Shown in pieces: positions 8,149 through 17,985 of a stretch of 56,152 nt of DNA; position 1 is the stretch's first letter; the number at the start of each line of letters is the position of its first letter. A program made the translations under genes and the position numbers. This DNA comes from an uncultured Christensenellaceae bacterium (GTDB taxonomy: Bacteria > Bacillota > Clostridia > Christensenellales > UBA3700): NCBI GenBank assembly GCA_944380295.1, contig CALWHE010000012.1, positions 1 to 56,152 on the forward strand, in the 5' to 3' direction. The notes under the pieces were generated by a model. The model worked only from the letters and a program-made list of their open reading frames with translations, was not told the origin of the DNA and ran no database searches.

Positions 8149-9400
8149 CGTATACAAGGGCGGCGGCGCGGACGTGTTTGTCCGCAGCACGCAGGAAGAC
8201 CCGCAGATAACGGCGAGCGTGGCTGCCATCGTGGCTGACGTGGCAAAGCGCGGCGACGAGGCGGTGCGCGAATATTCGCTCAAATTCGACGGCTGCGCGC
8301 CCGAGGACTTTTTGGTGAGCGAGCGCGAGTGGGAAAAGGGCGCGGCGCAATGCGATCCTTACTTGCTGGAAGTGATGAAGGAAGCGGGCGCCAACATTGC
8401 CGACTTCCACAAACGACAGATCCCGCAGGGTTTTGAAACGGAAAAAGAAGACGGCGTGATTTTGGGACAAAAGGTCACGCCCTTGGAGCGCGTGGGCATT
8501 TATGTGCCCGGCGGCACGGCGGCTTATCCTTCCACCGTGCTGATGAACGCCGTGCCGGCAAAGATAGCGGGTGTGAGAGAAGTGATCATGGTCACCCCCG
8601 CCAAGGAGGGAAAGATCAAGCCGGAGATACTTGCCGCCGCCAAGATAGCGGGAGTGACAAGGATATACAAGATGGGCGGCGCGCAGGCGATAGCCGCGCT
8701 GGCTTACGGCACGCAGAGCGTGCCCGCCGTGGACAAGATAACCGGCCCCGGCAACGTCTATGTGGCAACGGCAAAAAAGCTGGTCTTCGGCAAGGTGGAC
8801 ATAGACATGATCGCCGGACCCAGTGAGATACTGGTGCTCGCCGATGGCAGCGCCTCGTCCGTGCGCGTGGCGGCGGACATGCTCTCCCAGGCGGAGCACG
8901 ACGTGATGGCGTCCGCCGTGCTGGTCACGGACAGCCCGCGCCTGGCGGAAGAGACCGCCGCGCAGCTGGAAGAGCAGATCCCCGCGCTGTGGCGCAAAGA
9001 CATCGCGCGCAGGTCGGTGGACGAACGCGGCAGGATAATTCTGACAAGGGACATGCAAGAGGCGGTGGAGATAGCCAACGCTTTGGCGCCCGAACACCTG
9101 GAAATTTACACCAAAGATCCGTTTGAAGTGCTGCCGCTTATCAAAAACGCCGGTTCGATATTCCTGGGCGGATACACGCCCGAACCGGTGGGCGATTATT
9201 TTGCCGGACCCAACCACACGCTGCCCACGTCCGGCACGGCGCGCTTTTCCTCGCCCCTCTCGGGCGCGGACTTTGTCAAGCGCAGTTCGTATATCCATTA
9301 TACGGAAGCGGCGCTCAAAAAGGCGGCGGACAAAATAGAAGCGTTTGCGTTGAGCGAGGGTCTGCAAGCCCACGCCAACGCGATAAAGGTGAGAAGATGA
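8135..9400 (+). CDS. hisD: Histidinol dehydrogenase
   Basis: A 421-residue zinc enzyme catalysing the last two oxidations, L-histidinol to L-histidine with two NAD+. Seen motifs: VPGGTAAYPSTVLMNAVPA, KITGPGNVYVATAKK, SQAEHD with zinc/catalytic residues, LAPEHLEIYTKDP and GPNHTLPTSGTARFSSPLS. Length is typical of the family. Start ATG 8135 lies inside the hisG end; the stop overlaps the hisC start as ATGA. Confidence 0.98.
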   Translation: MIKIDVYKGGGADVFVRSTQEDPQITASVAAIVADVAKRGDEAVREYSLKFDGCAPEDFLVSEREWEKGAAQCDPYLLEVMKEAGANIADFHKRQIPQGFETEKEDGVILGQKVTPLERVGIYVPGGTAAYPSTVLMNAVPAKIAGVREVIMVTPAKEGKIKPEILAAAKIAGVTRIYKMGGAQAIAALAYGTQSVPAVDKITGPGNVYVATAKKLVFGKVDIDMIAGPSEILVLADGSASSVRVAADMLSQAEHDVMASAVLVTDSPRLAEETAAQLEEQIPALWRKDIARRSVDERGRIILTRDMQEAVEIANALAPEHLEIYTKDPFEVLPLIKNAGSIFLGGYTPEPVGDYFAGPNHTLPTSGTARFSSPLSGADFVKRSSYIHYTEAALKKAADKIEAFALSEGLQAHANAIKVRR

Positions 9401-10449
9401 GCAGATTCGCGTCAAGCCGGCTCGCCCTGCTCACGCCCTATGCGCCGGGGGAGCAGCCGCAGGATAAAAAGTATGTGAAACTCAACACAAACGAGGCGTT
9501 TTTCCGCCCCTGCCCCGGAGTTTTTGCGCAGGTGGGGGAGATAGCCGAGCGGTTGCGTCTTTATTGCGACCCGGAGGCAAAAGCGCTGACGCGGGCGGTG
9601 GCAGAGAGCCTGGGCGTGCGAGAAGAAAACGTGCTCATGACCAACGGATCGGACGAGGCGCTGGCTTTTGCCTTCATGGCGTTTTGCGACGGGGATACGG
9701 GCGTGAGGTTCCCGGACGTGACTTACGGATTTTATCCGGTGTTCGCCGCTCTCTTCGGCGTGAAGGCGCGGCAGATCCCGCTGGGCGGTGACTTCCGCAT
9801 ACGCCCGGAAGATTATTGCGGCGGGAGCGGCACCGTGGTCATTGCCAATCCCAACGCGCAGACGGGCATAGCGCTTTCGCGCACGGAAGTGGAAAAAATA
9901 ATAAAAGCCAATCCCGGCAACGTGGTGATCGTGGATGAGGCGTATGTGGATTTCGGCGCGGAAAGCTGCCTGCCGTTGATAGACAAATACGACAACCTGC
10001 TGATCGTGCGCACCATGAGCAAATCGGGCGCGCTGGCGGGCGCCAGGATAGGCTGCTGTCTGGGTTGCAGGGAGCTGATCGCGGACGTGAAAACGGTGAA
10101 GTATTCCTTCAATCCTTACAATGTGGGGACCATGGCGCAGGCGGCGGGCGCGGCGGCAGCGGCAGATGCGGCGTATTATGCGGAAAAAACGGGGCAGGTG
10201 CGGGAAAATCGCGCCGAATTGTGCAAAGGGCTGGAAGCGCTGGGCATGGAATATCTGCCCTCGCTTGCCAACTTCGTCCTGGCGCGGGCAAAGGGCGTGC
10301 CGGGCGAAAAACTTTATTCCATGCTCAAAGAGCGGGGCGTGCTGGTGCGTCACTTCGGCGGCAGGATAGAAGATTTTGTCAGAATAACCGTGGGCAGCCG
10401 TGAGGAAGTGGCTTTCCTCTTGGCGTGCTTAAAGGAGATATTGTCATGA
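9397..10449 (+). CDS. hisC: Histidinol-phosphate aminotransferase
   Basis: A 350-residue PLP-dependent fold-type I aminotransferase converting imidazole-acetol phosphate and glutamate to histidinol phosphate. Visible residues: KLNTNEAF near the N-terminus, NGSDEAL, the IANPNAQTG segment, VIVDEAYVDF and the PLP lysine in RTMSKSGALAGARIG. The proline in the usual NPNxPTG motif is replaced (NPNAQTG), a tolerated variation. ATGA overlaps link it to hisD upstream and hisB downstream. Confidence 0.96.
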   Translation: MSRFASSRLALLTPYAPGEQPQDKKYVKLNTNEAFFRPCPGVFAQVGEIAERLRLYCDPEAKALTRAVAESLGVREENVLMTNGSDEALAFAFMAFCDGDTGVRFPDVTYGFYPVFAALFGVKARQIPLGGDFRIRPEDYCGGSGTVVIANPNAQTGIALSRTEVEKIIKANPGNVVIVDEAYVDFGAESCLPLIDKYDNLLIVRTMSKSGALAGARIGCCLGCRELIADVKTVKYSFNPYNVGTMAQAAGAAAAADAAYYAEKTGQVRENRAELCKGLEALGMEYLPSLANFVLARAKGVPGEKLYSMLKERGVLVRHFGGRIEDFVRITVGSREEVAFLLACLKEILS

Positions 10450-11033
10450 GAAAAGCGGAGATAAGCAGAAAAACGGCGGAAACGGACGTGAAAGTCATGC
10501 TCGATCTGGACGGCAGCGGCAAGGGCAGCATGAGTACGGGCATAGGGTTTTTCGATCATATGCTGCAACTTTTCCTCACGCACAGCCGTTACGATCTTGT
10601 GGTGGAGTGCGCGGGCGACACGCAGGTGGACTTCCATCACAGCGTGGAAGACGTGGGCATCGCGCTGGGCGAGGCGTTTTGTCGGGCGCTCGGCAACAAG
10701 GCGGGCATCTGCCGCTATGCAGACGTTGTGCTGCCCATGGATGAAGTGCTCATGCTCTGCGCCGCGGACATCAGCGGCAGGGCGCACCTCAATTACGACG
10801 TGATGACGTTCACGGACAAGGCGGGCGACTTCGACTGCCGCCTGGTCAAGGAGTTTTTGCTCGCCTTTGTGCGCAAAGCGGAGATAACGCTGCACTTCAA
10901 GATGTTTGCCGGCGAGGATTCGCACCACATTTTGGAAGCGGTGTTCAAAGCCTTGGCGCGCACGCTGCGCAAAGCCACCGATACGGATGAAAGACTGCAA
11001 GGGCGTATCCCTTCCAGCAAGGGGGCGCTGTGA
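10446..11033 (+). CDS. hisB: Imidazoleglycerol-phosphate dehydratase
   Basis: A 195-residue monofunctional IGP dehydratase making imidazole-acetol phosphate. Manganese-binding motifs are seen: FFDHMLQLFLTHS, VDFHHSVEDVGIALG and EDSHHILEAVFKALAR. It lacks the phosphatase domain of E. coli HisB, so histidinol-phosphate phosphatase must be encoded outside this operon. ATG 10446 follows AAAGGAGA and overlaps the hisC stop; a TTG at 10425 was rejected. Its stop overlaps the GTG of hisH. Confidence 0.97.
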   Translation: MRKAEISRKTAETDVKVMLDLDGSGKGSMSTGIGFFDHMLQLFLTHSRYDLVVECAGDTQVDFHHSVEDVGIALGEAFCRALGNKAGICRYADVVLPMDEVLMLCAADISGRAHLNYDVMTFTDKAGDFDCRLVKEFLLAFVRKAEITLHFKMFAGEDSHHILEAVFKALARTLRKATDTDERLQGRIPSSKGAL

Positions 11034-11638
11034 TAGGCATCGTTGATTACGGTGTGGGCAATCTGTTCTCGCTGAAAAGCTCGCTGGGCTTTTTGGGACT
11101 GGAACACACCGTGAGCGGGGACGTAAGCGTTTTGGAGCGGTGCGACAGGCTCATTCTGCCCGGCGTGGGCGCCTTTGGCGACGCGCGCGACATCTTGCGC
11201 ACAAGCGGACTGGACGAGTTTTTGATCGCGCAGGCGCAGGACGGCAAGCCGCTTTTGGGCATTTGTCTTGGAATGCAGCTGTTGCTGGAAGGCAGCGAGG
11301 AGTTCGGCAGCCGCGAGGGCTTGAAGCTGATAAGCGGCAGAGCCTGTCCGCTCAAAGCGGAGCTGCCGCCCGAATTGAAGGTGCCGCACATGGGCTGGAA
11401 CAGCCTGCGTTTTTGCGCAAAAAGTCCGCTGTTCAAGTTTAGCTCGGAAGGGGAATTCGTCTATTTCGTGCATTCGTTTTACGGCAAGGGCTGCGGCGCG
11501 GACTGCCTTGCCACGGCGGAATACGGCATTCCCGTCACCGCCGCCGTGGGCAGGAAAAACGTGCTGGGCACGCAGTTCCACCCGGAAAAAAGCGGCGAGG
11601 CGGGCTTGAAGATATTGCGCGCTTTTGCGGAGGTATGA
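11030..11638 (+). CDS. hisH: Imidazole glycerol phosphate synthase glutaminase subunit
   Basis: A 202-residue class I glutamine amidotransferase that passes ammonia to HisF. The triad is visible: nucleophile Cys in LLGICLGMQLLLEG, and His and Glu in GTQFHPEKSG. GVGAFGDA is also conserved. Start is GTG 11030 overlapping the hisB stop (GTGA); the frame and MIGIVDYGVGN N-terminus fit the family. hisA starts 2 nt after the stop. Confidence 0.97.
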   Translation: MIGIVDYGVGNLFSLKSSLGFLGLEHTVSGDVSVLERCDRLILPGVGAFGDARDILRTSGLDEFLIAQAQDGKPLLGICLGMQLLLEGSEEFGSREGLKLISGRACPLKAELPPELKVPHMGWNSLRFCAKSPLFKFSSEGEFVYFVHSFYGKGCGADCLATAEYGIPVTAAVGRKNVLGTQFHPEKSGEAGLKILRAFAEV

Positions 11639-11639
11639 G

Positions 11640-12353
11640 ATGAAGATTTTGCCGGCGGTGGACATTTTGGGCGGAAAAGCCGTGCGCCTCACGCGCGGGG
11701 AATATGCCAGCGCCAAAACATATTATCAAGACCCGCTCGCGGCGGCGCGGGCAATGGAGCTTTGCGGGGCAAAATACCTGCACGTGGTGGACCTGGACGG
11801 CGCGCGCAGCGGCAGGACGGACAACTTTGAAACGATAAAAAAGATAGTGGAAAACACCGCGCTCAAAGTGGAAGTGGGCGGCGGCGTGCGCGATTTAGAA
11901 CGCGTGGAAAAATATCTTGCCGCGGGCGCTTTCCGTGTGATACTGGGCACGGCGGCGGTGAAAAATTACCCCTTTGCCGTGCAGGCGCAGCGGCTGTTTC
12001 CCGGGCGCATCGCGGTGGGCGTGGACGCCAAAGACGGTTGCGTGGCGATAGACGGCTGGGAGGAAAAAACGCCGCTCAAAGGCGTGGACTTTTGCCAAAG
12101 GCTGGCGGGCGACGGCATTTGCGACGTTATCTACACTGACGTTGCGCGCGACGGCGCCATGTCGGGGACGAATTTGGATATATATCGCACGCTCACGGGC
12201 ATAAAGGGGCTGCGCGTCACCGCGTCCGGCGGCGTGACTGAGATGGCGGAGATCGCCGCGCTGCGCGAGATGGGCGCGGACGGCGTCATCCTGGGCAAAG
12301 CGCTCTATGAGGGCGCGCTGGATCTGAAAAAAGTAACGGAGGCATTCGGCTGA
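11640..12353 (+). CDS. hisA: Phosphoribosylformimino-AICAR-P isomerase
   Basis: A 237-residue TIM-barrel isomerase opening the ribose ring of ProFAR. Catalytic aspartates are seen in PAVDILGG (about residue 8) and [14 protein letters not shown], with phosphate-binding segments [14 protein letters not shown] and [15 protein letters not shown] 11640 is chosen over an upstream in-frame start because GGAGG lies 6 nt before it. It overlaps hisF by 1 nt. Confidence 0.97.
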   Translation: MKILPAVDILGGKAVRLTRGEYASAKTYYQDPLAAARAMELCGAKYLHVVDLDGARSGRTDNFETIKKIVENTALKVEVGGGVRDLERVEKYLAAGAFRVILGTAAVKNYPFAVQAQRLFPGRIAVGVDAKDGCVAIDGWEEKTPLKGVDFCQRLAGDGICDVIYTDVARDGAMSGTNLDIYRTLTGIKGLRVTASGGVTEMAEIAALREMGADGVILGKALYEGALDLKKVTEAFG

Positions 12354-13111
12354 TGCTGGCAAAGAGGATAATACCCTGCCTGGACGTGCGCGGCGGCAGA
12401 GTGGTGAAGGGCGTGAACTTCGAGGGCGTGAGGGACGTCACCGATCCCGTCGCCCTTGCCGAAAGATATAATAAAGAGGGCGCGGACGAGTTGGTGTTTT
12501 ACGACATCACCGCTTCTGCGGAAGAGCGCAAACTTTTCACCAAGGTGCTGGAAGAGGTGGCTTCAAAGATATTCATCCCGCTCACCGTGGGCGGCGGCAT
12601 AAGAGAGCTTGACGACTTTGCGCGCGTGCTCTCCTGCGGTGCGGACAAAGTGAGCGTAAATTCGGGCGCCATTGCCGATTTTTCACTCATAGGGCGGGCG
12701 GCAAACAAGTATGGCAGCCAATGCGTGGTGCTTTCCATGGACGTAAAAAGGGTGGAGGGCAAGTGGACGCTCTTTGCCAAAGGCGGCAGGGAAAACACCG
12801 GCATAAACGCCATGGAATGGGCAAAGCGCGGCGTGGGTGACGGCGCGGGCGAGATAGTGCTCAACTCCATCGATACGGACGGGGTCAGGCGCGGCTTCGA
12901 TCTGGAAATGCTGGGGGAGCTGTGTTCGCGCGTGGACGTGCCCGTGATCGCTTCGGGCGGCGCGGGGTGCATGGAGCATTTTGTCGAACTGTTCAAAAAG
13001 GTGCCCGGCGCGGACGCGGGGCTTGCCGCTTCCATCTTCCACTTTGAAGAGGTGAGCATCAAAGAACTGAAAAAAAGCCTGGCGCAAGCGGGCATACCCG
13101 TAAGGATATAG
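12353..13111 (+). CDS. hisF: Imidazole glycerol phosphate synthase cyclase subunit
   Basis: A 252-residue TIM-barrel partner of HisH that uses channelled ammonia to make imidazole glycerol phosphate and AICAR. Catalytic Asp in [18 protein letters not shown] and in [14 protein letters not shown] are present, as are phosphate loops TVGGGIR and ASGGAG. Length and end ([10 protein letters not shown]) are standard. It shares one nucleotide with hisA (TGATG). Confidence 0.98.
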   Translation: MLAKRIIPCLDVRGGRVVKGVNFEGVRDVTDPVALAERYNKEGADELVFYDITASAEERKLFTKVLEEVASKIFIPLTVGGGIRELDDFARVLSCGADKVSVNSGAIADFSLIGRAANKYGSQCVVLSMDVKRVEGKWTLFAKGGRENTGINAMEWAKRGVGDGAGEIVLNSIDTDGVRRGFDLEMLGELCSRVDVPVIASGGAGCMEHFVELFKKVPGADAGLAASIFHFEEVSIKELKKSLAQAGIPVRI

Positions 13112-13121
13112 GAGAGATATT

Positions 13122-13766
13122 ATGACGGACATAAGCAAATTGAAGTTTGACGAAAAGGGGCTTATCCCCGTGGTGGTGCAGGACTATTACAGTAAAAAGG
13201 TGCTCACCGTGGCGTATATGAACCGTGAAAGTCTGCAAATTTCCCTGCAAGAGGGCAACACCTGCTTTTTCAGCCGTTCGCGGCAAAAGCTGTGGCGCAA
13301 AGGGGAAAGCAGCGGCAATGTGCAGCACATCGTGAGCGTGACCGCGGACTGCGACATGGACGCGCTCACCGTGGAAGTGGTCAAAGAAGGTCCCGCCTGT
13401 CATTTGGGCACGGACTCCTGCTTTGAAAACACCGTGTGGGAAAATCCGAAATATAAGCCCTTTTCCCTGGACGGGCTTTACCGGCTGATCAAGGGCAGGA
13501 AGGATTCTCCAAAAGAGGGGTCTTACACCACATATCTTTTTGAAAAGGGTCTGGACAAGATCCTCAAAAAGGTGGGCGAAGAGTGCACGGAAGTGATAAT
13601 CGGCGCCAAAAACGGCAAAGAAGAGGCGGTTTTTGAAATAGCCGACCTCACTTATCACGTCATGGTGCTGATGGCGCAGCAGGGGATCACGCTCAAAGAC
13701 GTGATCGATGAGCTTGCCAAGCGCCATGTGGTGGACAAAAAAGTCAAGCAGGAAACAATGAAGTGA
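13122..13766 (+). CDS. hisIE: Bifunctional PR-AMP cyclohydrolase / PR-ATP pyrophosphatase
   Basis: A 214-residue fusion. Residues 1 to about 115 are His[28 protein letters not shown] and metal-binding cysteines in [11 protein letters not shown] and [12 protein letters not shown]. Residues about 120-214 are HisE, with the acidic pyrophosphatase helix [17 protein letters not shown] and [16 protein letters not shown]. It performs steps 2 and 3 of histidine synthesis. It is the last operon gene, followed by a terminator at 13789-13833. Confidence 0.97.
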   Translation: MTDISKLKFDEKGLIPVVVQDYYSKKVLTVAYMNRESLQISLQEGNTCFFSRSRQKLWRKGESSGNVQHIVSVTADCDMDALTVEVVKEGPACHLGTDSCFENTVWENPKYKPFSLDGLYRLIKGRKDSPKEGSYTTYLFEKGLDKILKKVGEECTEVIIGAKNGKEEAVFEIADLTYHVMVLMAQQGITLKDVIDELAKRHVVDKKVKQETMK

Positions 13767-13788
13767 CAAGGCGGCACAACGCCGCGCC

Positions 13789-13833
13789 CAACGCTCCGCA
13801 GAACGTAAAACGGCTGCGGGGCATTGTTTTTTT
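13789..13833 (+). terminator. Terminator of his operon
   Basis: A 13-position stem (13789-13801 with 13814-13826; one C-A mismatch, one T-G pair) is followed directly by seven T. Confidence 0.8.
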
Positions 13834-13966
13834 GCCGTTTTTGCCGGCGCAGAGCGGTCTGCGCCGTCCGGTTTGAGCGGGCACGCGGTTGCGGAAAAAC
13901 ATCCTCTCCGGGCGCGCCGCGTTGCCGGTAAAGCAGACGGGCGCGGCAGCACATCGCTGCATGCGC

Positions 13967-13996
13967 TTGACAACTGCGTGCGCGTGATGATAAAAT
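13967..13996 (+). promoter_or_regulatory. Promoter for secA-prfB-tsaD
   Basis: TTGACA (13967-13972), 18-nt spacer, TAAAAT (13991-13996), 45 nt before the secA start. Confidence 0.7.
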
Positions 13997-14041
13997 TAAA
14001 AAACGCGCAGAGTGCGCGAATAAGACGGGCGAGGCAAAACA

Positions 14042-16864
14042 ATGGGATTTTTATCTAAACTGTTCCCCTCACACAACGATAAAGAATTAAAGAAATTGGA
14101 AAAGACCGCCGCGGAAATAGAAGCGCTGGCGGACAAATACGCCGCCATGACGGACGAGCAGCTCAAAGACTGCACGCCGCAGTTCAAAGCCAGGCTGGCG
14201 GCGGGAGAAGGGCTGGACGACATCCTGCCCGACGCTTTTGCCGCGGTCAGAGAGGCAAGCGCCAGGGTGCTCAACATGCGCCACTTCCACGTGCAGCTGA
14301 TAGGCGGCATTGTTCTGCACCAGGGCAGGATAGCGGAAATGCGCACCGGTGAAGGAAAAACGCTGGTGGCAACGCTGCCCGTTTATCTCAACGCTTTGGC
14401 GGGCAAGGGCGTGCACGTGGTCACGGTCAACGAATATCTTGCCGAGCGCGACGCGGACTGGATGGGCAAGGTATATCGCTTCATGGGTTTGAGCGTGGGC
14501 ATAAACAAAGCGCGCATGAAGGCGGAAGAAAAGCGCGCCGCCTATGCCTGCGACATCACATACACCACCAATAACGAAGTGGGCTTCGACTATCTGCGCG
14601 ACAATATGGCGATCAGCAAAAAAGACCGCGTGCAGCGCGGTTTGGATTTTGCCATCGTGGACGAGGTGGACAGCATTCTCATCGACGAGGCGCGCACGCC
14701 GCTCATCATCAGCGGCAGGGGCGGCAAGCCGGACGAGATGTATGAAAAGGCGCAGCGCTTTTTCAAAACGCTCAAACCGGAAAATTACGTCTGCCCCGAG
14801 TGCGGCAGAGAGATAGGCAGGGCGGAGATCGCCGGCGACAAGGGCGGCAATGCGGACATCGTCTGTCCCGACTGCGGCGCGGTGTGCGAAAACAGCGGCG
14901 ATTACGAAGTGGTGGTCAAGAGCAAGACCGTTTATCTCAACGAGCGGGGTGCGGAAAAGGCGGAAAAGTATTTCGGGGTGGAAAACATCACGGATTACGA
15001 AAATCAAAGCCTCAAACACTATATAGACAACGCCCTCACCGCCAACGTCATCATGCAAAACGACGTGAATTACATCGTGGTGGACGACGAGATAATCATC
15101 GTGGACGAGTTCACCGGTCGTCAGATGATAGGCAGGCGTTACAGCAACGGTCTGCACCAGGCGATAGAGGCGAAAGAGGGCGTGAAGATACGTTCGGAAG
15201 ACAAGACTTTTGCCACCATCACCTTCCAAAATCTCTTCCGCCAGTATCGCAAACTTTCCGGCATGACGGGCACGGCAAAAACGGAAGAGAACGAATTTGA
15301 GGGCACATACAATCTGGACGTGGTGGTCATTCCCACCAACAAGCCCGTTGCCAGGGTGGACGAGGAAGACAAGCTCTACTTCAACGAAAAAGCCAAGTTC
15401 AAGGCGATAATAGAAGACATCAAAAAATGCCACGAGCGCAAACAGCCCGTGCTGGTGGGCACGGTGAGCGTGGAAAAGAGTGAAAAGCTCTCGGAAATGC
15501 TCTCCCGCGCCGGACTTAAAAACCACAACGTGCTCAACGCCAAGTATTACGAGCGCGAGGCGGAGATAGTCGCGCAGGCGGGCAGACCGGGCGCCATCAC
15601 CATCTCCACCAACATGGCGGGCAGAGGCACGGACATCATGCTGGGCGGCAACCCGGAATATCTCGCCAAGGCGGCAATGGTCAAAAAAGGCTATTCGCAC
15701 GAGCTGATAGAGGCGTCCACCTCCTTTGCCTTTACCGACGATGAGGCGGTGGTCAAGGCGAGGGATGAATACACCCGCCTTTACAACGCCTATCGTGAAG
15801 AAACGGAAAAGGATAAAGAAAAGGTGGTGGCAGCCGGCGGCTTGCGCATCATCGGTTCGGAAAGGCACGAATCCCGCCGCATAGACAACCAGTTGCGCGG
15901 CCGCGCGGGCAGACAGGGCGACCCCGGCTCTTCCGTGTTTTATCTCGCCATGGATGACGACATTTTGCGCAGGTTCGGCGGAGAGACCATGCAGAGCATA
16001 GTTTCGCGTCTGGCGCTGGACGAGGATACGCCCATCTCCGCCAAGATGATCACCCGCCAGATAGAAGCGGCGCAGGCAAGGGTGGAGGACCGCAACTTCT
16101 CCGCGCGCAAAAACCTGCTCTCTTACGACGACGTGCTCACCAGACAGAGGGAGATAATTTACAAGCAGCGCAATGAAGTGCTCGACGGGCTGCCCGTGCA
16201 CGAGCAGATACTCAAAATGACGCGCGAGGTGATAGACGAGATCTGCGCGGAATTCGTGGATTATCGCGTGGATCAGGAAGAGTGGGATTACGACGGCTTC
16301 AACCGCGAACTGGAAGAAGCGGTGCTGGCGCGCGGCACGTCTTTGGTCAACGCGGAATACGCGGTGGCGGCAGGCTCTTACGACAAGCTGGAACAGAAGA
16401 TATACGATCACGCCGTGGCGGAATACGAGCAGAAGATAGCGCAATTCCAAAAGAACGCGGAAGAAAACGGCATCACGGGCGCGGACTTCGGCGACTTCGA
16501 GCGCAGGTGCATGCTCAAAACGGTGGACGAGGAGTGGATAGAGCACATAGACGCCATGGACGATCTCAAACAGAGCGTGGGCTTGGTGTCTTACGCCCAT
16601 CAGGATCCCGTGCTGGTCTATAAAAAGGAAGGCTTCGAGATGTTCGACCATATGGTCCGCAACATCCACCGCAAACTGGTGCGCATGGTCTTCAAGATGG
16701 ACGTGCGCATACGCGTGCAGCTCAAAAGCGCGGTGCCGCAAAACGCCGTGAACAAAGGCTCGCAGCAGGAGAGCGGACCGGCAAAGCGCGAACAAAAAGT
16801 GGGACGCAACGATCCCTGCCCCTGCGGCAGCGGCAAAAAATACAAGAATTGCTGCGGCAGATAA
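14042..16864 (+). CDS. secA: Preprotein translocase ATPase SecA
   Basis: A 940-residue motor ATPase driving proteins through SecYEG. Visible: Walker A region MRTGEGKTLVATLPVYL, helicase motif DEVDSILIDEARTPLIISG, GMTGTAKTEENEF, TNMAGRGTDIMLGG and QLRGRAGRQGDPGSS. The C-terminus carries the zinc-binding SEC-C motif (RNDPCPCGSGKKYKNCCGR). Odd: a four-cysteine zinc-ribbon-like insertion at about residues 248-285 (C251-P-E-C254, C275-P-D-C278), following the segment MYEKAQRFFKTLKPE, which Bacillus and E. coli SecA do not have. A weak GAGG precedes ATG 14042. prfB follows after 14 nt. Confidence 0.97.
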   Translation: MGFLSKLFPSHNDKELKKLEKTAAEIEALADKYAAMTDEQLKDCTPQFKARLAAGEGLDDILPDAFAAVREASARVLNMRHFHVQLIGGIVLHQGRIAEMRTGEGKTLVATLPVYLNALAGKGVHVVTVNEYLAERDADWMGKVYRFMGLSVGINKARMKAEEKRAAYACDITYTTNNEVGFDYLRDNMAISKKDRVQRGLDFAIVDEVDSILIDEARTPLIISGRGGKPDEMYEKAQRFFKTLKPENYVCPECGREIGRAEIAGDKGGNADIVCPDCGAVCENSGDYEVVVKSKTVYLNERGAEKAEKYFGVENITDYENQSLKHYIDNALTANVIMQNDVNYIVVDDEIIIVDEFTGRQMIGRRYSNGLHQAIEAKEGVKIRSEDKTFATITFQNLFRQYRKLSGMTGTAKTEENEFEGTYNLDVVVIPTNKPVARVDEEDKLYFNEKAKFKAIIEDIKKCHERKQPVLVGTVSVEKSEKLSEMLSRAGLKNHNVLNAKYYEREAEIVAQAGRPGAITISTNMAGRGTDIMLGGNPEYLAKAAMVKKGYSHELIEASTSFAFTDDEAVVKARDEYTRLYNAYREETEKDKEKVVAAGGLRIIGSERHESRRIDNQLRGRAGRQGDPGSSVFYLAMDDDILRRFGGETMQSIVSRLALDEDTPISAKMITRQIEAAQARVEDRNFSARKNLLSYDDVLTRQREIIYKQRNEVLDGLPVHEQILKMTREVIDEICAEFVDYRVDQEEWDYDGFNRELEEAVLARGTSLVNAEYAVAAGSYDKLEQKIYDHAVAEYEQKIAQFQKNAEENGITGADFGDFERRCMLKTVDEEWIEHIDAMDDLKQSVGLVSYAHQDPVLVYKKEGFEMFDHMVRNIHRKLVRMVFKMDVRIRVQLKSAVPQNAVNKGSQQESGPAKREQKVGRNDPCPCGSGKKYKNCCGR

Positions 16865-16878
16865 GAGGTAAAGGCAAA

Positions 16879-17985
16879 ATGATAATAGTGGACGAAGAAA
16901 AGGAAAAGTGCGCCGCGGCGGAAAAGCTGCTGGCGGAGATGGAGAGCGCGCTCGATCTGCCCGCGCTGGCAAAGCGCCGCGCGGAGCTGGAAGAAAAGCA
17001 GAACGCGGAAGGGTTTTGGAACGATCTGCACGAGGCGCAGAACGTCAACCGCGAAATAGCGCGCATAGACGGCAAAACGGAAGGCTTTGCCAAGCTCAAA
17101 ACGCGCGTGGGAGACGCGCAGGCGCTCATCATGCTGGTGGAAGAGGACGGCGACGAGGAGAGCAAGGCGGAACTTGACAGCGAACTGGACAAACTCATCG
17201 ACGACCTGGAAGAGCTGCGCCTGCAAACGCTGCTCACGGGCAAATACGACGCCAACAACGCCATCGTCACCTTGCACGCGGGCGCGGGCGGCACGGAGGC
17301 TCAGGACTGGGTGAGCATGCTCTACCGCATGTATACCCGCTACTGCGAGCGCAAAAAGTATAAGCTGGAAGAACTGGACATGCTGGCGGGCGACGAAGCG
17401 GGCATCAAGAGCGTCACTTTTTCCGTGGACGGAGATTACGCATACGGATATCTGAAAGCGGAAAAGGGCGTGCACAGGCTGGTGCGCATTTCCCCCTTTG
17501 ACTCCAACGCCAGGCGGCACACCTCGTTTGCTTCCGTGGAAGTGGTGCCCGAGGTGGAAGACGCGGGCGAGATAGTCATTCGTCCGGAAGAGCTGAAAGT
17601 GGACACTTATCGCAGCGGCGGCGCGGGCGGTCAGCACGTCAACAAGACGGACAGCGCCGTGCGCATAACGCACCTGCCCACGGGCATAGTGGTGCAGTGC
17701 CAGAACGAGCGCAGCCAGATCCAAAACCGCGAGCAGGCGATGAAGATGCTCACTTCCAAACTCATCGAGTTGCGCGAGCGCGAGCAGGCGGAAAAGGAAG
17801 CCGCGCTCAAAGGCGATCTCAAAAAGATAGAGTGGGGCAGCCAGATACGCTCTTACGTGTTCTGCCCTTACACCATGGTCAAAGACCACCGCACCGGCTG
17901 GGAGACCAGCAACGTGACCGCCGTGATGGACGGGGACATAGAGCCTTTCATCAACGAATATCTGAAAAGATCGCAGGGGTTATGA
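16879..17985 (+). CDS. prfB: Peptide chain release factor 2
   Basis: A 368-residue class I release factor for UGA and UAA codons. The RF2 recognition tripeptide SPF is in RISPFDSNARRHTSF, and the catalytic GGQ is in RSGGAGGQHVNKTDSAVR. The gene reads in one frame: the in-frame UGA and programmed +1 frameshift found near codon 25 in most prfB genes are absent. I start at ATG 16879, 4 nt after AAAGG; the upstream in-frame codon lies inside secA. Its stop overlaps tsaD (ATGA). Confidence 0.96.
   Translation: MIIVDEEKEKCAAAEKLLAEMESALDLPALAKRRAELEEKQNAEGFWNDLHEAQNVNREIARIDGKTEGFAKLKTRVGDAQALIMLVEEDGDEESKAELDSELDKLIDDLEELRLQTLLTGKYDANNAIVTLHAGAGGTEAQDWVSMLYRMYTRYCERKKYKLEELDMLAGDEAGIKSVTFSVDGDYAYGYLKAEKGVHRLVRISPFDSNARRHTSFASVEVVPEVEDAGEIVIRPEELKVDTYRSGGAGGQHVNKTDSAVRITHLPTGIVVQCQNERSQIQNREQAMKMLTSKLIELREREQAEKEAALKGDLKKIEWGSQIRSYVFCPYTMVKDHRTGWETSNVTAVMDGDIEPFINEYLKRSQGL

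Noticed and set aside
16849..16878. Earlier in-frame start for prfB
   Set aside because: It lies within the secA C-terminal zinc motif; ATG 16879 has a ribosome site and fits RF2 length.
14087..16972. 961-residue open frame on the minus strand opposite secA
   Set aside because: It is a shadow of high GC at third positions; secA on the plus strand has every family motif and the shadow resembles no protein.
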